64,000 nucleotides of DNA from Kutzneria viridogrisea (GTDB taxonomy: Bacteria; Actinomycetota; Actinomycetes; Mycobacteriales; Pseudonocardiaceae): positions 386,001 to 450,000 of the forward strand of contig JACJID010000002.1 of assembly GCA_014138725.1 (NCBI GenBank), given 5' to 3'. Position numbers and translations under genes: made by a program. A model generated the notes under the pieces. It was not told where the DNA came from. It saw nothing but the letters and a program-made list of their open reading frames with translations, and did no database searches. This document shows positions 27,201 to 39,182 of this stretch, in pieces. The stretch's first letter is position 1. Every line of letters starts with the position of its first letter.

Positions 27201-30200
27201 CGTCGGTGCCCTCGGACACCAGTCGCCACAGGTCCTCCGGGGTCCGCACCTCACCGGGGAACCGGCAGCTCATGGCGATGATCGCCAGCGGCTCGTCGCT
27301 GGCGGCAGCCGCCGCGACGACCTGGGTCGTGGTCTGCTCGGCGCCGAACAGCTCGGCGCGCAGGTGCTCGGCCAGCGCCTTGGGCGTGGGGAAGTCGAAG
27401 GCCAGCGTGGTGGGCAGCTTCAACCCGGTGGCCGCGGTGAGCCGGTTGCGCAGTTCCACGGCGGTCAGCGAGTCGAAGCCCAGCTCGCGGAAAGCCCTTT
27501 GCTCGGCAACGGATTCCGCGTTCGGCAGCGCCAGCACGGCCGCGGCCTGCCCGCGCACGATCGCCAGCAGCTCGCGGTCGCGCTCGGCGGCCGACAGGCC
27601 CGCCAGCCGACCGCGCAGCCCGGACTCCTCCGCCACGGCCGGTTCCGCATCCAGCACCCGGCGTGCCTCGGGCAGCTCGTCGAGCAGCGGGCGCTTGCGT
27701 GCCGCCGCGAAGCTCGGCACGAACCGCTCCCAGTCCACGTCGGCCACGGCGAGGAACGTCTCGTCGTGGTCGATCGCCTGACGCAGCGCGGTGACGGCCA
27801 GATCCGGGTCCATGCCACGGATGCCGCGGCGGCTCAGGTGCTCCTCGGCCACGTCGGTGGCCGCCAGCCCGCTGCCCGCCCAGGCGCCCCAGGCCACGGA
27901 GGTCGCCGGCACGCCGCGTGCCCGGCGCACCTCGGCCAGCGCGTCGAGGAAGGCGTTGCCCGCCGCGTAGGCGCCCTGGCCCCCGCTGCCCCAGACACCC
28001 GCGTTGGAGGAGAACAGCACGAACGCGTCAAGTTCGTTGTCCGCCAGCAACTCGTCGAGGTTGATCGCCCCGTCGACCTTCGCGGCCACGTACTCCTCGA
28101 ACTGCTCGGGGGTCGTGTCGGCGATCTGCGTGACGTGCACCACGCCCGCCGCATGCATCACGGCGCGGACCGGCTCGTCCAGGGAGTTCAGCAGTGCCGC
28201 AAGGGATGCGCGGTCGGCCACGTCGCAGGCGGCGATCGTCACGCGCGCACCGAGCGCGGTCAGCTCCGCCTCCAGCTCGGCGGCACCAGCGGACTCACGG
28301 CCGCGGCGGCTGGTCAGCACGAGGTGCCCGGCCCCGGCGCGGGCGAGCCAGCGCGCGACGTGCCCGCCGATCGCCCCGGTGCCACCAGTGATCAGCACGG
28401 TGCCGCGCGGGGTCCACTCGCTCGCTGTCCGGGCGCCCAGCGGGGCATGCACGAGCCGACGGGCCAGCACCCCGTTGGCGCGCAAGGCAACCTGGTCCTC
28501 GTCCCCGGTGAGGATCGACCACAGCCGGGCGGTTGCCCGCTGGTCCAGGGCCTCCGGGAGGTCGATCAGGCCACCCCAGCGCTGGGGCTGCTCCAGGCCG
28601 ATGATCCGGCCCAGGCCCCACACCTGCGCCTTGGCCGGGTCGACGACCGAGTCGGCGCGGCCGGTGCTGACCGCCCCCCTGGTCGCGATCCACAGCGGGG
28701 CCTGGATGTCGGCGGCCTCCAGGGCCTGCACGAGCTTGAGCGTGGCGATCGGATCCTCGTGCAGGGACAGCACGCCAGCCAGGTCCAGGCCCTCCAGCGG
28801 CGCGTTGACCAGCACCTCGGCCCCGCTGCCGTCGAGCAGGCTCGTGTCCGCGCCCTCCGGCGCCACGATCAGCCAGGTCCCGTTCAGCGTGCCAGCCGAC
28901 AGAGTCACCGGCTTCCACGCGATGCGGTACCGCCAACTGTCGACAGTGGACTGTTGGCGCTGCTGGCGTCGCCAGCTCGACAGGGCGGGCAGGGCCCCGG
29001 TGAGCACGTCGTCGTCCAGGCCCAGCGTGCCCAGGTCCCCGTTCTCCACGGCCTCCCAGAACGCGGCGTCCACCGGGTCCGCGGCGGCCTCGGGCTTGGC
29101 CAGTTCCAACCAGTAGCGCTGCCGCTGGAAGGCGTAGGTCGGCAGGTCGACGCGCCGTGCGTCGGCCGGGAACACCGCCGACCAGTCCGGCTCCACACCC
29201 CGTACCCACAGCTCCGCCAACGAGGCGTAGAACCGGGGCAACGTGCCCTCGTTGCGCCGCAAGGTGCCCACCACGGCGCCGTCCACGACGTCCTGGAGGC
29301 CGATGGTCAGCACGGGGTGGGAGGACACCTCGATGAACGCCGTGTGCCCACTCTCGGCCAGTCCGCGGATCGCGGTCTCGAACTGCACCGTCTGCCGCAG
29401 GTTGGTGTACCAGTAGCCCGCGTCCATTGTGGACGTGTCGAGCCACTCCCCCGTCACCGTGCTGAAGAACGGGATGCCAGCGGTGCGGGGCTGGATCGGC
29501 GCGAGCACTTCACGCAGCCGGTCCTCGATCAGCTCCACGTGAGCCGTGTGCGAGGCGTAGTCCACCGGGATCTTGCGAGCCCGCTCGTGCGTGGCCACCA
29601 ACTCGTCCAACGCCGCCGGGTCACCCGCCACGACAATCGAGGACGGACCGTTGAACGCCGCGATGCTGACCTTGTCGCTCAGCAACGGCTCGACCTCGGC
29701 CAACGGCAGGTTAATCGACACCATGCCGCCGCGACCGGCCAGCTCGTCGGCGATGGCCTTGCTGCGCAACGTGACCACGCGAGCCGCGTCCTGCAAGGAC
29801 AGAGCGCCAGCAACAGCGGCCGCCGCGATCTCACCCTGCGAGTGGCCAACCACAGCATCCGGCGTGATCCCGTGCGCACGCCACACCTCAGCCAGCGACA
29901 CCATCACAGCCCACGACATCGGCTGCACAACATCGACCCGCTCAAACGCCTTCGCGTCATTCAACGACTCGAACAAATCCCAATCCACGAACTCACCCAG
30001 CGCGACAGCACACTCCGCCATCCGCTCAGCAAAAACCGTCGACGTAGCAAGCAAGTCAGTCGCCATGCCCACCCACTGCGAACCCTGACCTGGGAACACG
30101 AACACCCGCTTGCCCTCAACATCGGCGACGCCGTCCACACGGACGTCACCGATCAGCACGGCGCGGTGCTCGAAGGCGGCGCGGCTGGTCGCCAGCGAGA

Positions 30201-33200
30201 AGCCGACGTCCACGGACCGCTCGTCGCCGACCTGCGCCAGCACGCGGTCGATCTGCTCCTGGAGTCCCGACTCGGTGCGAGCCGACACCGGCCACGGCAC
30301 AACAGCATCGCCAGCGACAGACGCGGCGGCAGCGGCGTCGGGCCCCTGCTCGATCACGACGTGCGCGTTGGTGCCGCTCATGCCGAACGAGGACACGCCG
30401 CCGCGACGCGGGTGCCCGCGGTCCGGCCACGGGGTCTGCTCGGTCACCAACTCGACAGCACCGGCCGACCAGTCGATGTGCGTGGAGCGCTCCTCGGCGT
30501 GCAGGGTCTGCGGCAGGATGCCGTGCTGCAAGGACAGCACCATCTTGATGACACCGGCGACACCGGCCGCGGCCTGGCCGTGCCCGATGTTGGACTTGAC
30601 GGAGCCCAACAGCAGCGGCTCCTCGCGGTCCTGGCCGTAGGTGGCCAGCAACGCCTGCGCCTCGATCGGGTCCCCCAGCGGAGTCCCGGTGCCGTGCGCC
30701 TCAACGGCGTCCACATCGGACGGTCGCAGGCCCGCATTGGCCAGCGCGGCGCGGATGACCCGCTGCTGCGAAGGGCCGTTCGGGGCGGTCAGCCCGTTGG
30801 AGGCGCCGTCCTGGTTGATCGCGGTGCCGCGCACGACGGCCAGCACGGGGTGGCCGTTGCGCTGGGCGTCGGACAGCCGCTCAACCAGCAGCATGCCCAC
30901 GCCCTCGGCCAGGCCCATGCCGTCCGCGTCGGCGGAGAACGCCTTGCACCGGCCGTCCTTGGCCAAGCCGTTCTGACGGCTGAACCCGATGAAGCCCAGC
31001 GGATCGAACATGACGGCGGCGCCACCGGCCAGCGCGAGCTCGCACTCCCCGTTACGCAGGGCCTGCACGGCCAGGTGCAGTGCCACCAGCGAGGAGGAGC
31101 AGGCCGTGTCCACGGTCAGTGTCGGGCCCTCGAAGCCCAGGGTGTAAGCGATGCGACCGGACACGACGCTGGTGGCCGAGCCGGTGACGAGGTGGCCCTG
31201 CGCGTCGGCGGGCACACCGTCCATTGTGGTCCCGTAACCCTGGTACGAGGCGCCGATGAACACACCGGCCTGGGCCCCGCGCAGGGTGCGCGGGTTGATC
31301 CCGGCCCGCTCCAGCGCCTCCCACGAGGTCTCCAGCAGGAGCCGCTGCTGCGGGTCCATGACCTGGGCTTCGCGCGGGGAGATGCCGAAAAATGCCGGGT
31401 CGAACTCGGCGGCCTCGTGCAGGAATCCGCCGTCTCGGGCATAGGTCGTGCCCGGCTTGTCCAGGTCGGAGTCGAAGAGCTTGTCGAGGTCCCAGCCGCG
31501 GTCGGTGGGGAACGCGGTGATCGCGTCGCCGCCCTCGACCAGCAGGCGCCACAACTGCTCCGGGGAGCGCACGCCGCCGGGCAGGTGGCAGGCCATGCCG
31601 ACGATGGCGATCGGCTCGTCAGCGGAAACCGCTGTGCTGGCAGCGACCTGCTCCTCGACCGCCTCGCCGAGGACCTCGGTGCGCAGGAACTTGGCCAGCA
31701 CGGTCGGCGTCGGGTAGTCGAACACCAGCGTGGCAGGCAGCCGCAGGCCGGTGGCGGCGTTGAGCCGGTTGCGCAGTTCCACGGCCGTCAGCGAGTCGAA
31801 GCCCAGGTCGCGGAACGCCCGCTCGGCGCCGACCTGGCTGGCGCTGCCGTGGCCGAGCACGGCGGCGGCCTCGGCGCAGACCAGTTCGACCAGAGCGCGG
31901 ATCCTGTCCTGTTCGGACAGTCCGGACAGCTTCTGGCGCAGGGAGGAGTCGCTGGCGGTGCTGGTGGCGACCCGCCGGGCGGTGGTACGGACCAGGCCGC
32001 GCAGCAGGATCGGCAGCGTGCCCTCGGCCGCCTGCCTGCGCAGTGCCGCGGGGTCCAGCTTGATCGGGACCAGCAGCGGCTCGTCCACCCGCGCCGCGAG
32101 GTCGACCAGTTCCATTCCGTCCGAAGAGGACAGTCCGAGGATGCCGAGCCTGGCCAGGCGGGCCACGTCGGCCTCGCTGAGGTGGCCGGTCATGCCGCTG
32201 CGCTGCTCCCACAGGCCCCAGGCCAGTGCGACCCCGGGCAGGCCCTGAGCTCGCCGGTACTGGGCGAGCGCGTCCAGGTAGGCGTTGGCGGCGGCGTAGT
32301 TGCCCTGCCCCGCGTCGCCGAAGGTGCTGGCGCCAGCGGAGTACAGGATGAACGCGGACAGGTCGCGGTCCAGGGTCAGCTCGTGCAGGTTCCACGCGGC
32401 GTCAACCTTGGGCAGCATCACCGTGTCGAGGCGATCCGGGGTCAGCGCGGAGATCACACCGTCGTCGAGCACCCCGGCGACGTGCGTGACGCTAGTCAGG
32501 TCGGGGATCCGGTCCAGCAGCGCGGAAAGCGCCTCGCGGTCGGCGGCGTCGCAGGCCACGATCTCGACCTCGGCGCCCAGCGCGCTCAGGTCGGCGTGCA
32601 ACTCGGTGGCGCCGGGGGCGTCCATGCCGCGGCGGCTGGTCAGCACCAGCTTGCGCACGCCGTGTTCGGTGACCAGGTTCCTGGCCGCCAGCGCGCCCAG
32701 CGTGCCGGTACCGCCGGTGATCAGCGCGGTGCCCTCGGCACGGATCCGGTGCGGCATGCGCAGCGCGACCTTGCCGATGTGCTTGGCCTGGCTGATGAAG
32801 CGGAACGCCTCGGGCGCCCGTCGGATGTCCCAGGTGCGCAGCGGCAGTTCGGTCAGGTCCCCGCTGGCGAACAGCTCCACCACGTGGCTGAGGATCTCGC
32901 GCACGCGGTCCGGGGTGACCTCGACGGCGTCGAAGGCCCGGTACCAGACCCCGTTGTGCTGCGCGGAGACCTGCTCGGCATCGCGGATGTCGGTCTTGCC
33001 CATCTCGATGAACCGGCCGCCCTCGCCGAGCAGCCCCAGCGAGGCGTCCACGAACTCACGGGCCAAGGCGTTGAGCACCAAGGTGATCCCCGCGCCGCGG
33101 AACTGCTCGGCGAACTCCAGGGTGCGCGAGTTGGCGATGTGCTGCTCGTCCAGGCCAAGATCCCGCACGGCGTCCCACTTGCCGGTGCTGGCCGTGCCGA

Positions 33201-36200
33201 AGACCTCGGCGCCGAAGTGCCTGGCCAGCTGCACGGCGGCCATGCCGACACCACCGGCGGCGGCGTGCACGAGCACCTTGTCCCCGGCCTGGATCCGGCC
33301 CAGGTCGACCAGTCCGTAGTAGGCGGTGAGGAAGACCACGGGCACGGCGGAGGCCCGCTCGAAGTCCCAGTCCTGCGGGATGCGGACCACCATGCGGTGA
33401 TCGGCCACGGCCAGACTGGCCAGGGAGCGCGGGAAGATGCCCATGACCCGGTCGCCGATGGCGAGGTCGTGCACCTCGGAACCGACCTCCAGCACCACAC
33501 CGGCGGCCTCGCTGCCCATGGTGACGCCGTCACCGGGGTACATGCCCAGCGCGATCAGGACGTCCCGGAAGTTCAGGCCGGACGCCTCGACACCGACCCG
33601 GATCTCGTTGGGGGCCAACGGCTCCTGGGCCTCGGGCGCGGGCAGGAAGGCCAGGCCCTCCAGCGTGCCCTTGGTGGGCGCGTCCAGGCGCCAGGCCACC
33701 GAGTCGGGCAGGGTCAGCGAGTCGTGCGCAGTGATCTTGGCCAGGCGGGCGGCCAGCACCTCGCCCTCGCGGACGATCAGCTGCGGCTCGCCGGAGGCCA
33801 CGAAGCCCGCGTACTGCTCCGGGGCGGCTGCGTCCTCGTCCAGGTCCAGCAACACGAACCGGTCCGGGTGCTCGGACTGCGCGGACCGGACCAGGCCCCA
33901 GGCGGGGCTGGCGGACAGGTCGGTGACGTTGTCGCCGAGCGCGCCGCGCGTGACGACCACCAGCCGCGCGGAGCCGAACCGCTCCTCGGCGAGCCACTTC
34001 TGGATGACGGCCAGCAGTCGGTGCGTGGCCGCGCGCGGGTCGTCCTGACCGCCCTCGTGGTGCCAGAACACGAGTTCCGGCACGGCGGTCATGGTGTCGA
34101 GATCGGTCGCGAGCACACTGCTGAGCGGCTGACTGGCGGTGACCGGCTTCCAGTCCACGAAGTAGAGCTGGTCCCGCAACGGGTCGGCGTTCTCCTGCTG
34201 TGCGGCCAGCGGGCGGAGCACCAGCGAGCCGATCGTCGCCACGGGCTGGCCCACTCCGTCCGCCAGCGTGACGGACACGGAGTCGTTGCCAGTGCGGGCG
34301 ATCCGCACGCGCAGTGCCGAGGCGCCGGTGGCGTGCAGGGCCACGTCGGTCCAGGCGAAGGGCAGCACCGCCTCGTCCGCGAACGTTGGCGTGAAGCCGA
34401 TCGCGTGCAGCGCGGCGTCGAGCAGGGCGGGGTGCAGGCCGAACCGGGCCGCGTCCCCGCGTGCCGACTCGGGCAGGCTCACCTCGGCGAAGACCTCGTC
34501 CTCGCGCCGCCACAGGCCGTGCAGGCCTTGGAAGGTCGGGCCGTAGCCGTAACCGCGCGCCGTGAGCTGCTCGTACGCCTCGCTGACGTCCACCGGCTCG
34601 GCCCCGGCGGGCGGCCAGGCGGTCAGGTCCTCAGTGGACGCGGGCGTGGCCGGGGTGAGCGAGCCGGTGGCGTGCTTGGTCCACGGCTGGTCGTCGGCGG
34701 CGTTCTCGGGGCGGGAGTAGATCGTGACGGCGCGCGTCTCGTCCACCACGACCTGAAGTTGCAGTGCCTCGTCGGCGGCCAGCACGAGCGGTGCGTGCAG
34801 GGTCAGTTCCTCGATCGCCCCGCAGCCGACCTGGTCACCGGCCTGGATCGCCAGCTCGACGAAGGCCGTGCCGGGCAACAGGACCCGGCCCCCGACGGCG
34901 TGGTCGGCCAGCCAGGGGTGGGTGCGCAGCGAGAGCCGACCGGTGAGCACGACCTGCTCGGACTCGGCCAGCAGCATGACCGCGCCCAGCAGCGGGTGGT
35001 CGGCGGAGTTCAGGCCGGCCGAGGACACGTCCCCGGTGCCCGCGCTCATGTCCAGCCAGTAGCGCTCGCCGCCGAACTGGTAGGTGGGCAGGTCAACGCG
35101 CTGCGAGACGGTGCCCGCGAAAACCGCGTCCCAGTCCGGGCGCACGCCCTGGACCTGGAGTTCCGCCAGCGAGAGCAGGAACCGGTCCAGGCCGCCCTCC
35201 TCGCGGCGCAGCGAACCGACCGTGACCGCGCGCGCGTCGGCGGCCTCGATGGTGTCCTGCACGCCCATGGTCAGCACCGGGTGCGGGCTGGACTCCACGA
35301 ACACGTCGTGGCCCTGCTCCAGCAGCGCGCGGATGGCCGGTTCGAAGTGGACGGTCTGCCGCAGGTTGGTGTACCAGTAGCGGGCGTCCATTGTGGATGT
35401 GTCGAGCCAGTCGCCGGTGACCGTGGAGTAGAACGGGATCTGCGCCTGCCGAGGCGTGATCGGGGCCAGGGTCTCGGCCAGCCGGTCGGCGATCCGCTCG
35501 ACCTGGGCGGAGTGCGAGGCGTAGTCCACGGAGATGCGGCGCGCGCGGACCTCCTCGCGCTCGCACTGGGCCTGGAGTTCGTCGAGTGCCTGCGGGTCAC
35601 CGGACACGACGGCGGCGTTCGGGCCGTTGACGGCGGCCAGCGAGAGCCGCTCGCCCCACGGCGCGATGCGCTCGCGCACCTGGTCGGCGGGCAGCGACAC
35701 GGACATCATGCCGCCGAGCCCGGCGAGGTCGTCACGGATCGCCTGGCTGCGCAGGGTCACGACACGGGCCGCGTCCTCCAGGGACAGCGCACCGGCCACG
35801 CAGGCCGCCGCGATCTCACCCTGCGAGTGGCCGACCACGGCGGAGGGCTTGATGCCCTGGCTGCGCCACAGTTCCGCCAGCGACACCATGACCGCGAACA
35901 GCGCGGGCTGCACCACGTCGACCCGCTCCAGCGCGGCCTGGTCGTGCAGCACCTCGGTCAGCGTCCAGTCCACGAACTGGCCCAGTGCGCGCTCGCACTC
36001 GGCCATGCGGGCCGCGAACACCGGGGAGGAGGCGAGCAGGTCCACCGCCATACCGACCCATTGCGAACCCTGGCCGGGGAACACGAACACGGCGCGACCG
36101 TCCACTGTGGCCACACCCTGCCGCAGGTTCGCGGCGGACTCGCCGGAGGCGAGCGCGCGCAGACCGGCGGCCAGCTCGTCCGCACTGGAACCGACAACGG

Positions 36201-37779
36201 CGGCGCGGTGGTCCAGTGCGGCACGGGTGGTGGCCAACGAGTGGCCGATGTCCTCGGGACGTCCGTCCAGAGTGGACAGCAGGCGTTCGGCCTGGACACG
36301 CAGCGCGTCCTCGGTGTGCGCCGAGAGCACCCAGGTCACGGCGACCGCGTCGCGCACCGGCTCCGGCTCGGGCGCGTCCTCCGGCTCCTCGGGGACCGGG
36401 GCCTGCTCGATGATCAGGTGGCTGTTGGTGCCGCTGGCTCCGAACGCGGAGATCGCCGCGCGGCGCGGGCCCTCCTTCTCGGGCCAGTCGACGCGCTCGG
36501 TGAGCAGCCGCACGGTGCCGGAGGACCAGTCCACGTGCGGGGTCGGCTCGTCCACGTGCAGGGTCTTGGGCAGCACCCCGTGCCGCATGGCCAGGACCAT
36601 CTTGATGACCCCGACGACACCGGCCGCGGCCTGGGTGTGGCCGACGTTGGACTTGAGCGTGCCCAGCCAGAGCGGGTTGTCCTTGTCGCGGGCGCGGCCG
36701 TAGGTGGCCAGCAAGGCCTGCGCCTCGATCGGGTCGCCCAGCGTGGTGCCGGTGCCGTGCGCCTCCACGACGTCCACATCGGACGGTTCCAGGCCCGCGC
36801 TGCTCAGCGCCTGGCGGATCACCCGCTGCTGGGAGGGGCCGTTCGGAGCGGTCAGGCCGTTGGAGGCGCCGTCGGAGTTGACCGCGCTGCCCCTGATGAC
36901 CGCCAGCACCGGGTGGCCGTTGGCCTGCGCGTCGGACAGGCGCTCCAGCACCAGCACGCCGATGCCCTCGCTCCAGCCGGTGCCGTCGGCGCCCGCGGCG
37001 AACGCGCGGCAGCGGCCGTCGACCGACAGCCCGCGCTGGCGGCTGAACTCCACGAAGGAGCGCGGCGTGGCCATGACGGTCGTGCCCGCGGCCAGCGCCA
37101 GCGAGCACTCGTCGCGGCGCAGCGCCTGCACGGCCAGGTGCATGGCCACCAGTGAGGAGGAGCACATCGTGTCGACCGTGACGGCCGGGCCCTCCAGGCC
37201 GAAGTTGTAGGCGAGCCGACCGGACAGCACCGCCGTGCAGCTGCCGGTGAGCACGTGGCCCTCGATGCCCTCCGGGGCGGCGAGCGGACCGGTGCCGTAG
37301 CCCTGGTTGCTGGCGCCGACGAACACGCCGCTGCGGCTGCCGTGCAGGGAGGTCGGGTCGATGCCCGCGCGCTCCAGCGCCTCCCACGCGCCCTGCAACA
37401 GCAGGCGCTGCTGCGGGTCCATCGCGGTGGCCTCGCGCGGCGAGATGCCGAAGAAGGAGGCGTCGAACCGGCTGGCGTCCGCCAGGAAGCCGCCGGCCTT
37501 GGTGTAGCTCTTGCCGTGCTGCTCGGGGTCCGGGTCGAACAGCTCGTCCAGGTCCCAGCCGCGATCGTCGGGGAAGCCCCCGATCACGTCGCGCTCGTCC
37601 AGCAGCAGCCGCCAGACCTCCTCCGGGGTGCTGACCCCACCCGGCAGCAGGCAGCTCATGGACACGATGGCGATGGGCTCGTTGTGCCGCGACTGCACCT
37701 CGCGCAGTTGCCGACGAGCCTGGCGCAGATCCGCCGTGACCCTCTTCAGGTAGTCACGAAGCTTCTGCTCGTTCTCCAT
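21214..37779 (-). CDS. Type I modular polyketide synthase, three modules, first PKS gene of this operon
   Basis: A 5521-residue PKS. It has an N-terminal docking helix ([18 protein letters not shown]), three extension modules starting near residues 33, 2053 and 3494, and a C-terminal docking region ending [11 protein letters not shown]. Domain sets are KS-AT-DH-ER-KR-ACP, KS-AT-KR-ACP and KS-AT-DH-ER-KR-ACP. The ATG at 37779 has AGGAG 8 nt upstream. Because it starts with a docking helix and a normal KS, it is not the loading protein; it must receive a chain from a PKS encoded elsewhere. It follows the P450 gene on the same strand after a 191-bp gap. That gap holds four 9-mer repeat copies and no convincing promoter. 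Confidence 0.98.
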   Translation of the reverse strand: MENEQKLRDYLKRVTADLRQARRQLREVQSRHNEPIAIVSMSCLLPGGVSTPEEVWRLLLDERDVIGGFPDDRGWDLDELFDPDPEQHGKSYTKAGGFLADASRFDASFFGISPREATAMDPQQRLLLQGAWEALERAGIDPTSLHGSRSGVFVGASNQGYGTGPLAAPEGIEGHVLTGSCTAVLSGRLAYNFGLEGPAVTVDTMCSSSLVAMHLAVQALRRDECSLALAAGTTVMATPRSFVEFSRQRGLSVDGRCRAFAAGADGTGWSEGIGVLVLERLSDAQANGHPVLAVIRGSAVNSDGASNGLTAPNGPSQQRVIRQALSSAGLEPSDVDVVEAHGTGTTLGDPIEAQALLATYGRARDKDNPLWLGTLKSNVGHTQAAAGVVGVIKMVLAMRHGVLPKTLHVDEPTPHVDWSSGTVRLLTERVDWPEKEGPRRAAISAFGASGTNSHLIIEQAPVPEEPEDAPEPEPVRDAVAVTWVLSAHTEDALRVQAERLLSTLDGRPEDIGHSLATTRAALDHRAAVVGSSADELAAGLRALASGESAANLRQGVATVDGRAVFVFPGQGSQWVGMAVDLLASSPVFAARMAECERALGQFVDWTLTEVLHDQAALERVDVVQPALFAVMVSLAELWRSQGIKPSAVVGHSQGEIAAACVAGALSLEDAARVVTLRSQAIRDDLAGLGGMMSVSLPADQVRERIAPWGERLSLAAVNGPNAAVVSGDPQALDELQAQCEREEVRARRISVDYASHSAQVERIADRLAETLAPITPRQAQIPFYSTVTGDWLDTSTMDARYWYTNLRQTVHFEPAIRALLEQGHDVFVESSPHPVLTMGVQDTIEAADARAVTVGSLRREEGGLDRFLLSLAELQVQGVRPDWDAVFAGTVSQRVDLPTYQFGGERYWLDMSAGTGDVSSAGLNSADHPLLGAVMLLAESEQVVLTGRLSLRTHPWLADHAVGGRVLLPGTAFVELAIQAGDQVGCGAIEELTLHAPLVLAADEALQLQVVVDETRAVTIYSRPENAADDQPWTKHATGSLTPATPASTEDLTAWPPAGAEPVDVSEAYEQLTARGYGYGPTFQGLHGLWRREDEVFAEVSLPESARGDAARFGLHPALLDAALHAIGFTPTFADEAVLPFAWTDVALHATGASALRVRIARTGNDSVSVTLADGVGQPVATIGSLVLRPLAAQQENADPLRDQLYFVDWKPVTASQPLSSVLATDLDTMTAVPELVFWHHEGGQDDPRAATHRLLAVIQKWLAEERFGSARLVVVTRGALGDNVTDLSASPAWGLVRSAQSEHPDRFVLLDLDEDAAAPEQYAGFVASGEPQLIVREGEVLAARLAKITAHDSLTLPDSVAWRLDAPTKGTLEGLAFLPAPEAQEPLAPNEIRVGVEASGLNFRDVLIALGMYPGDGVTMGSEAAGVVLEVGSEVHDLAIGDRVMGIFPRSLASLAVADHRMVVRIPQDWDFERASAVPVVFLTAYYGLVDLGRIQAGDKVLVHAAAGGVGMAAVQLARHFGAEVFGTASTGKWDAVRDLGLDEQHIANSRTLEFAEQFRGAGITLVLNALAREFVDASLGLLGEGGRFIEMGKTDIRDAEQVSAQHNGVWYRAFDAVEVTPDRVREILSHVVELFASGDLTELPLRTWDIRRAPEAFRFISQAKHIGKVALRMPHRIRAEGTALITGGTGTLGALAARNLVTEHGVRKLVLTSRRGMDAPGATELHADLSALGAEVEIVACDAADREALSALLDRIPDLTSVTHVAGVLDDGVISALTPDRLDTVMLPKVDAAWNLHELTLDRDLSAFILYSAGASTFGDAGQGNYAAANAYLDALAQYRRAQGLPGVALAWGLWEQRSGMTGHLSEADVARLARLGILGLSSSDGMELVDLAARVDEPLLVPIKLDPAALRRQAAEGTLPILLRGLVRTTARRVATSTASDSSLRQKLSGLSEQDRIRALVELVCAEAAAVLGHGSASQVGAERAFRDLGFDSLTAVELRNRLNAATGLRLPATLVFDYPTPTVLAKFLRTEVLGEAVEEQVAASTAVSADEPIAIVGMACHLPGGVRSPEQLWRLLVEGGDAITAFPTDRGWDLDKLFDSDLDKPGTTYARDGGFLHEAAEFDPAFFGISPREAQVMDPQQRLLLETSWEALERAGINPRTLRGAQAGVFIGASYQGYGTTMDGVPADAQGHLVTGSATSVVSGRIAYTLGFEGPTLTVDTACSSSLVALHLAVQALRNGECELALAGGAAVMFDPLGFIGFSRQNGLAKDGRCKAFSADADGMGLAEGVGMLLVERLSDAQRNGHPVLAVVRGTAINQDGASNGLTAPNGPSQQRVIRAALANAGLRPSDVDAVEAHGTGTPLGDPIEAQALLATYGQDREEPLLLGSVKSNIGHGQAAAGVAGVIKMVLSLQHGILPQTLHAEERSTHIDWSAGAVELVTEQTPWPDRGHPRRGGVSSFGMSGTNAHVVIEQGPDAAAAASVAGDAVVPWPVSARTESGLQEQIDRVLAQVGDERSVDVGFSLATSRAAFEHRAVLIGDVRVDGVADVEGKRVFVFPGQGSQWVGMATDLLATSTVFAERMAECAVALGEFVDWDLFESLNDAKAFERVDVVQPMSWAVMVSLAEVWRAHGITPDAVVGHSQGEIAAAAVAGALSLQDAARVVTLRSKAIADELAGRGGMVSINLPLAEVEPLLSDKVSIAAFNGPSSIVVAGDPAALDELVATHERARKIPVDYASHTAHVELIEDRLREVLAPIQPRTAGIPFFSTVTGEWLDTSTMDAGYWYTNLRQTVQFETAIRGLAESGHTAFIEVSSHPVLTIGLQDVVDGAVVGTLRRNEGTLPRFYASLAELWVRGVEPDWSAVFPADARRVDLPTYAFQRQRYWLELAKPEAAADPVDAAFWEAVENGDLGTLGLDDDVLTGALPALSSWRRQQRQQSTVDSWRYRIAWKPVTLSAGTLNGTWLIVAPEGADTSLLDGSGAEVLVNAPLEGLDLAGVLSLHEDPIATLKLVQALEAADIQAPLWIATRGAVSTGRADSVVDPAKAQVWGLGRIIGLEQPQRWGGLIDLPEALDQRATARLWSILTGDEDQVALRANGVLARRLVHAPLGARTASEWTPRGTVLITGGTGAIGGHVARWLARAGAGHLVLTSRRGRESAGAAELEAELTALGARVTIAACDVADRASLAALLNSLDEPVRAVMHAAGVVHVTQIADTTPEQFEEYVAAKVDGAINLDELLADNELDAFVLFSSNAGVWGSGGQGAYAAGNAFLDALAEVRRARGVPATSVAWGAWAGSGLAATDVAEEHLSRRGIRGMDPDLAVTALRQAIDHDETFLAVADVDWERFVPSFAAARKRPLLDELPEARRVLDAEPAVAEESGLRGRLAGLSAAERDRELLAIVRGQAAAVLALPNAESVAEQRAFRELGFDSLTAVELRNRLTAATGLKLPTTLAFDFPTPKALAEHLRAELFGAEQTTTQVVAAAAASDEPLAIIAMSCRFPGEVRTPEDLWRLVSEGTDALSAFPTDRSWDIDNLNGNYAHAGGFVYDAAEFDPAFFGISPREALAMDPQQRLLLETSWEAFERAGIDPHSMKGSHTGVFVGCATQGYGGGLVDPAEEVQGHLLTGSSGAVVSGRVAYTLGLEGPAVTVDTACSSSLVALHLAAQSLRSGESTLALAGGVSVMVTPGAFAEFGRQGGMAADGRCKAFSEDADGTGWGEGIGVVLLARLSDAQRLGYPVLALLRGSAVNQDGASNGLSAPNGPSQQRVIRAALANAGLQPSDVDAVEAHGTGTALGDPIEAQALLATYGQDRSEPLWIGSIKSNIGHTQSAAGVAGVIKMVQALNHELLPRTLHVSEPTSHVDWTRGDVRLLTDEVPWRQNGHPRRAGVSAFGVSGTNAHVIIEQAPVVEQATTVSGELPIVPLVVSARSEEALREQVAQVRAVDAALVDLGYSLATSRALLEHRTVLFGQNEVTGLAGSGLTAFLFSGQGSQRAGMGRELYEAFPVFADALDAVLAHFDLPLREVMFGESELLNQTEYTQAALFAVEVALYRLTESFGVTPDYLIGHSIGELAAAHVAGILSLADAARLVAARGRLMGALPSGGAMVAIQATEDEVLPHLSDRVSIAAINGPDSVVVSGEVDAVETVVANFTDRKTRRLTVSHAFHSPLMDPMLAEFGRIAAELSYSEPQIPVVGNTEGDPTTAEYWVRHVREAVRFHQGVQYLEEQGVTRFLELGPDGVLSAMVSNGVAVPALRKNRDESTAFVTALATLHVNGVPVDWARYFDGTGARRVDLPTYPFQRQRYWLDSTSGTGDASGLGLTATDHPLLGAAVALADSDGVVFTGRLSTQTQPWLADHSIMGSILFPGTGFLELAVRAGDQVGCGQVEELTLAAPLVLPERGGVQVQLVLGGPDESGTRPITVHSRPAEDQPWTLHASGTLAPEPVAPTEQLTVWPPAGAEPIEVGDFYDRPGSVGYGPAFRGLRSAWRSGDDVLAEVELPSGLQSVNFGLHPALLDAALQALVFVPLEGGDRPRLPFSWTGASLHATGATTLRVRLAKTGGETLALTVCDAAGQPVATVESLVLREVTSIQTAQRDSLYRVDWTALPVAAAEPTAGWTVLGHDNLKLAAALGIDSAADLAEVTADTVLLPLVANGEATGHLATDVRTKIHAVLDLVQTWLAEQRFAESKLVFVTRRAVGEDIRDLAYAPLWGLIRSAQSENPDRFLLVDVDDEQSSVEALPGAVAAGEPQVLIRDGVVHAGRLARVATGNLTVPEHGAWRLDSTDKGSLDNLRFLPAPEAEAPLAPGHVRVSVRASGLNFRDVLNALGMYPGEAGPMGLEAAGVITEVAADVTDLAPGDRVMGMVSGGFGPLVTVDRRAVVRMPRGWSFTEAASAPIAFLTAYFALVDLAGLKRGESILVHSAAGGVGMAAVQIAQHLGATVYGTASAGKWDAVRALGVRSEHLASSRTLEFEQQFAAGVDVVLNSLAGDFIDASLRLLKPGGRFIEMGKTDLRDPAGVTYRSFDLGDAGTDRIGEILTEILELLESGALKPLPVLSWDVRRAPEAFRFVSQAKHVGKVVLTMPVPLDPDGTVLVTGGTGGLGAEVARHLVTEHGARDLLLLSRRGSAPELAAELIELGATVRIAACDVADRDALAAVLDGVRLTGVVHTAGVVDDGVIVALDGQRVDKVLRPKVDAVVNLHELTAGADLSMFVTFSSAAGVLGNAGQSNYAAANVFLDAFAQHRRAQGLPATSLAWGPWAEAGMATALTEGDMQRMARSGVEAFSTADGLKLFDTARHGYEPVVVPIRLNTARLRGGTVAPMLRGLVSGTATATRRTASSAAGTSLRERLAATAVAEQEQLLLDVVRAEAAAVLGYGSPEAVPAERGFMELGFDSLTAVELRNRLSTLTELRLPATTLFDYPTPTALAGHLFGELGGAVDADQALLGELDRIDAAISAVSPEDDAHAMITARLRTMLARLTEVAERKDGATAADKLEGATTDELFDFIDREFG
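21460..27300 (-). other. PKS module 3: KS, AT (malonyl), DH, ER, KR (B-type), ACP; fully reducing
   Basis: KS begins at [16 protein letters not shown] with [12 protein letters not shown]. The AT (from about residue 3988) has GHSIGE and [12 protein letters not shown] (malonyl). The DH (from about 4330) has [10 protein letters not shown]. The ER (from about 4785) has [15 protein letters not shown] and [11 protein letters not shown]. The KR (from about 5096) has [14 protein letters not shown] (B-type) and [11 protein letters not shown]. The ACP is [11 protein letters not shown]. Predicted unit: methylene. It is the near-duplicate of module 5. Confidence 0.9.
27300..31623 (-). other. PKS module 2: KS, AT (methylmalonyl), KR (A-type), ACP
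   Basis: KS begins at [16 protein letters not shown] with [12 protein letters not shown]. The AT (from about residue 2558) has GHSQGE and [10 protein letters not shown] (methylmalonyl). The KR (from about 3125) lacks the LDD motif (GVVHVTQI in its place) and carries the A-type tryptophan in [13 protein letters not shown], with Q rather than H before the catalytic Tyr, which suggests A1. It is the only A-type KR in the seven modules. The ACP is [11 protein letters not shown]. Predicted unit: alpha-methyl, beta-hydroxyl of opposite carbinol configuration to the other alcohols. Confidence 0.88.
31640..37683 (-). other. PKS module 1: KS, AT (methylmalonyl), DH, ER, KR (B-type), ACP; fully reducing
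   Basis: KS residues 33-460; the nucleophile motif reads [14 protein letters not shown], with Met where Ala is usual. The AT (from about 563) has GHSQGE and [10 protein letters not shown] (methylmalonyl). The DH (from about 925) has [10 protein letters not shown]. The ER (about 1360-1660) has [15 protein letters not shown] and [11 protein letters not shown]. The KR (from about 1681) has [14 protein letters not shown] (B-type) and [11 protein letters not shown]. The ACP serine (LGFDSL) is near 1993. Predicted unit: alpha-methyl with a fully reduced beta-carbon. Confidence 0.9.
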
Positions 37780-37880
37780 CCAGTCAGCTCCTCATGCCGG
37801 TGCTCCCCACGTCATGTTTTCCGCTCACGGACGACCAGACGAGCCACGTGACACCAGGTCTAGGGCGACCACTAAGACCG

Positions 37881-37960
37881 CGAGTCCCGCTCCGCGGGCA
37901 ACCCGGGAGCGGGACTGGGCTGCGGCAGAGCGGGACTCGGCGTCGGGAGAGCGGGACTCG
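37881..37960. repeat. Four-copy CGGGACTCG-type repeat array behind the P450 stop codon
   Basis: One inverted copy (CGAGTCCCG at 37881) and three direct copies starting at 37910, 37931 and 37952, exactly 21 bp apart; the first of the three is the variant CGGGACTGG. The array ends 11 bp from the P450 stop codon and fills much of the gap before the PKS operon. It belongs to the same family as the arrays at 45125, 45298, 46730, 56045 and 56366. Confidence 0.85.
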
Positions 37961-37970
37961 CGGGGTGGGG

Positions 37971-39182
37971 TCAGTCCCAGGTGACGGGCAGCTGGTGCAC
38001 GCCGTAGTGCAGCATGTCCTCGCGGGTGGGGATCTCCTCGGCGGGCACGGCCAGCCGTAGCGTGGGGAAGCGGTCGAACAGGGCGCGGTAGCCCACGCGC
38101 AGGGTGAGCCGGGCCAGGTGCTGGCCCAGGCACTGGTGCACGCCGTGCCCGAAGGCCACGTGGCCCTGGGTGGAACGGCCCAGGTCGAGGCTGTCCGGCT
38201 CGGGGAACTTCTCCGGGTCGCGGTTGGCCGAGGGCAGGGACACCACGATGGTCTGCCCGGCCTCGATCAGCTTGCCGCCCAGCTCCACGTCCTCCAGCGC
38301 GGCGCGGCTGGCGCCCAGGTGGGAGACGGTCAGGTAGCGCAGCAGCTCCTCGATGGCGTTGTCGGTCAGCTCCGGCTCGGCGCGCAGGCGGGCCAGCTGC
38401 TCCGGGTGCTCCAGCAACGCCCAGGTGCCCAGCGCGAGCATGTTTCCGCTGGTGTCGAAGCCGCCGCCGAGCAGCGCCCAGGTAATGTTGATCAGTTCCT
38501 TCTCGTCCAGCTCGCCCGTGCGGGCCAGCGAACCGAGCATGTCGTCACCGGGGTTGGCGACCGCCTCTGAGACGACCGTCTGAAGCACCGAGCTGAGCGT
38601 GATGACAGCCTCGGTGATCTCCTCCACGGTGTAGCTCATCTTGGACACCACGGCCAGGTGCTTGGCCAGCGGCTCGCGGTGTTCGGGCTTGATGCCGACC
38701 AGCTCGCACATCAGCTCCACCGGCAGCGGCTCGGCGTAGGCGGTGACCAGGTCGGCCACCGGCCCCGCGGCGGCCATCTCGTCCAGCAGGCGCGCGGCGA
38801 TGCGCTCCACGACCGGCTCCAGCTCGCGGATCCTGCGCACGGTGAAGTGGCCCGCGAGCATCCTGCGGTACCGGCTGTGGTCGGGCGGGTCCATGGTGAT
38901 GAACGCGCCGGGTTCGGCCGCACCGGGCTTGTACTCGCCCTCACCCATGGGCAGCGGCGGCGGGATGGGCAGCGAGATCAGCTCCTTGCGGTGGCTGAAC
39001 CGCTGGTCCACCAGCACGGTCTTGGCGTCCTCCAGCCGGGTCACCAGCCAGCCGTCGCGGCCGTCCAGGCTCACCGGCATGGCCAGCGGGCTGACCGGGC
39101 ACTCCTGCCGCAACTGCTTGTACTGCTCGGGAGGGTCGAACGGGCAGCCGCGCTTGATCGGCAGCTGCACGGGCTCAGACAT
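37971..39182 (-). CDS. Cytochrome P450 monooxygenase
   Basis: A soluble bacterial P450 of 403 residues, normal for the CYP107/CYP105-like families of macrolide clusters. The heme loop FGHGVHQCLGQ has the ligand cysteine near residue 350. The ExxR motif (EELLR) is near 277. The I-helix reads LLGGGFDTSGN near 237, keeping the acid and threonine used in oxygen activation although the usual Ala of AGxxT is Gly. It probably hydroxylates or epoxidises the macrolide; the substrate cannot be told from sequence. The intact Cys means it is a working oxygenase and not a DesVIII/EryCII-type glycosyltransferase activator. Its ATG overlaps the stop of the upstream glycosyltransferase by 8 nt, so the genes are translationally coupled. 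Confidence 0.95.
   Translation of the reverse strand: MSEPVQLPIKRGCPFDPPEQYKQLRQECPVSPLAMPVSLDGRDGWLVTRLEDAKTVLVDQRFSHRKELISLPIPPPLPMGEGEYKPGAAEPGAFITMDPPDHSRYRRMLAGHFTVRRIRELEPVVERIAARLLDEMAAAGPVADLVTAYAEPLPVELMCELVGIKPEHREPLAKHLAVVSKMSYTVEEITEAVITLSSVLQTVVSEAVANPGDDMLGSLARTGELDEKELINITWALLGGGFDTSGNMLALGTWALLEHPEQLARLRAEPELTDNAIEELLRYLTVSHLGASRAALEDVELGGKLIEAGQTIVVSLPSANRDPEKFPEPDSLDLGRSTQGHVAFGHGVHQCLGQHLARLTLRVGYRALFDRFPTLRLAVPAEEIPTREDMLHYGVHQLPVTWD

Noticed and set aside
26776-37155. Very long open reading frame on the plus strand opposite the first PKS gene (and similar ones at 12334-18174, 7198-9297)
   Set aside because: The frame is open only because extreme GC codon bias removes stops from the antisense frame; the protein is low-complexity in Arg, Gly, Gln and His, shows no domain, and the minus-strand PKS accounts for every base.
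36000-37700. Loading module (KSQ or free AT) at the start of the first PKS
   Set aside because: The protein begins with a docking helix and a KS with an intact cysteine, so it is an extension module.
37852-37857. PAS-LuxR half-site CTGGTG (minus strand) ahead of the PKS operon
   Set aside because: Only the left half matches; the remaining ten positions do not, and no -10 lies at the required spacing. The PKS operon may still be controlled from a promoter further upstream.
37971-39182. P450 as the DesVIII/EryCII-like activator of the EryCIII-type glycosyltransferase
   Set aside because: The heme-ligand cysteine and the oxygen-activation acid and threonine are intact, whereas activators lack the cysteine; the gene is also far from the transferase and on the other strand.
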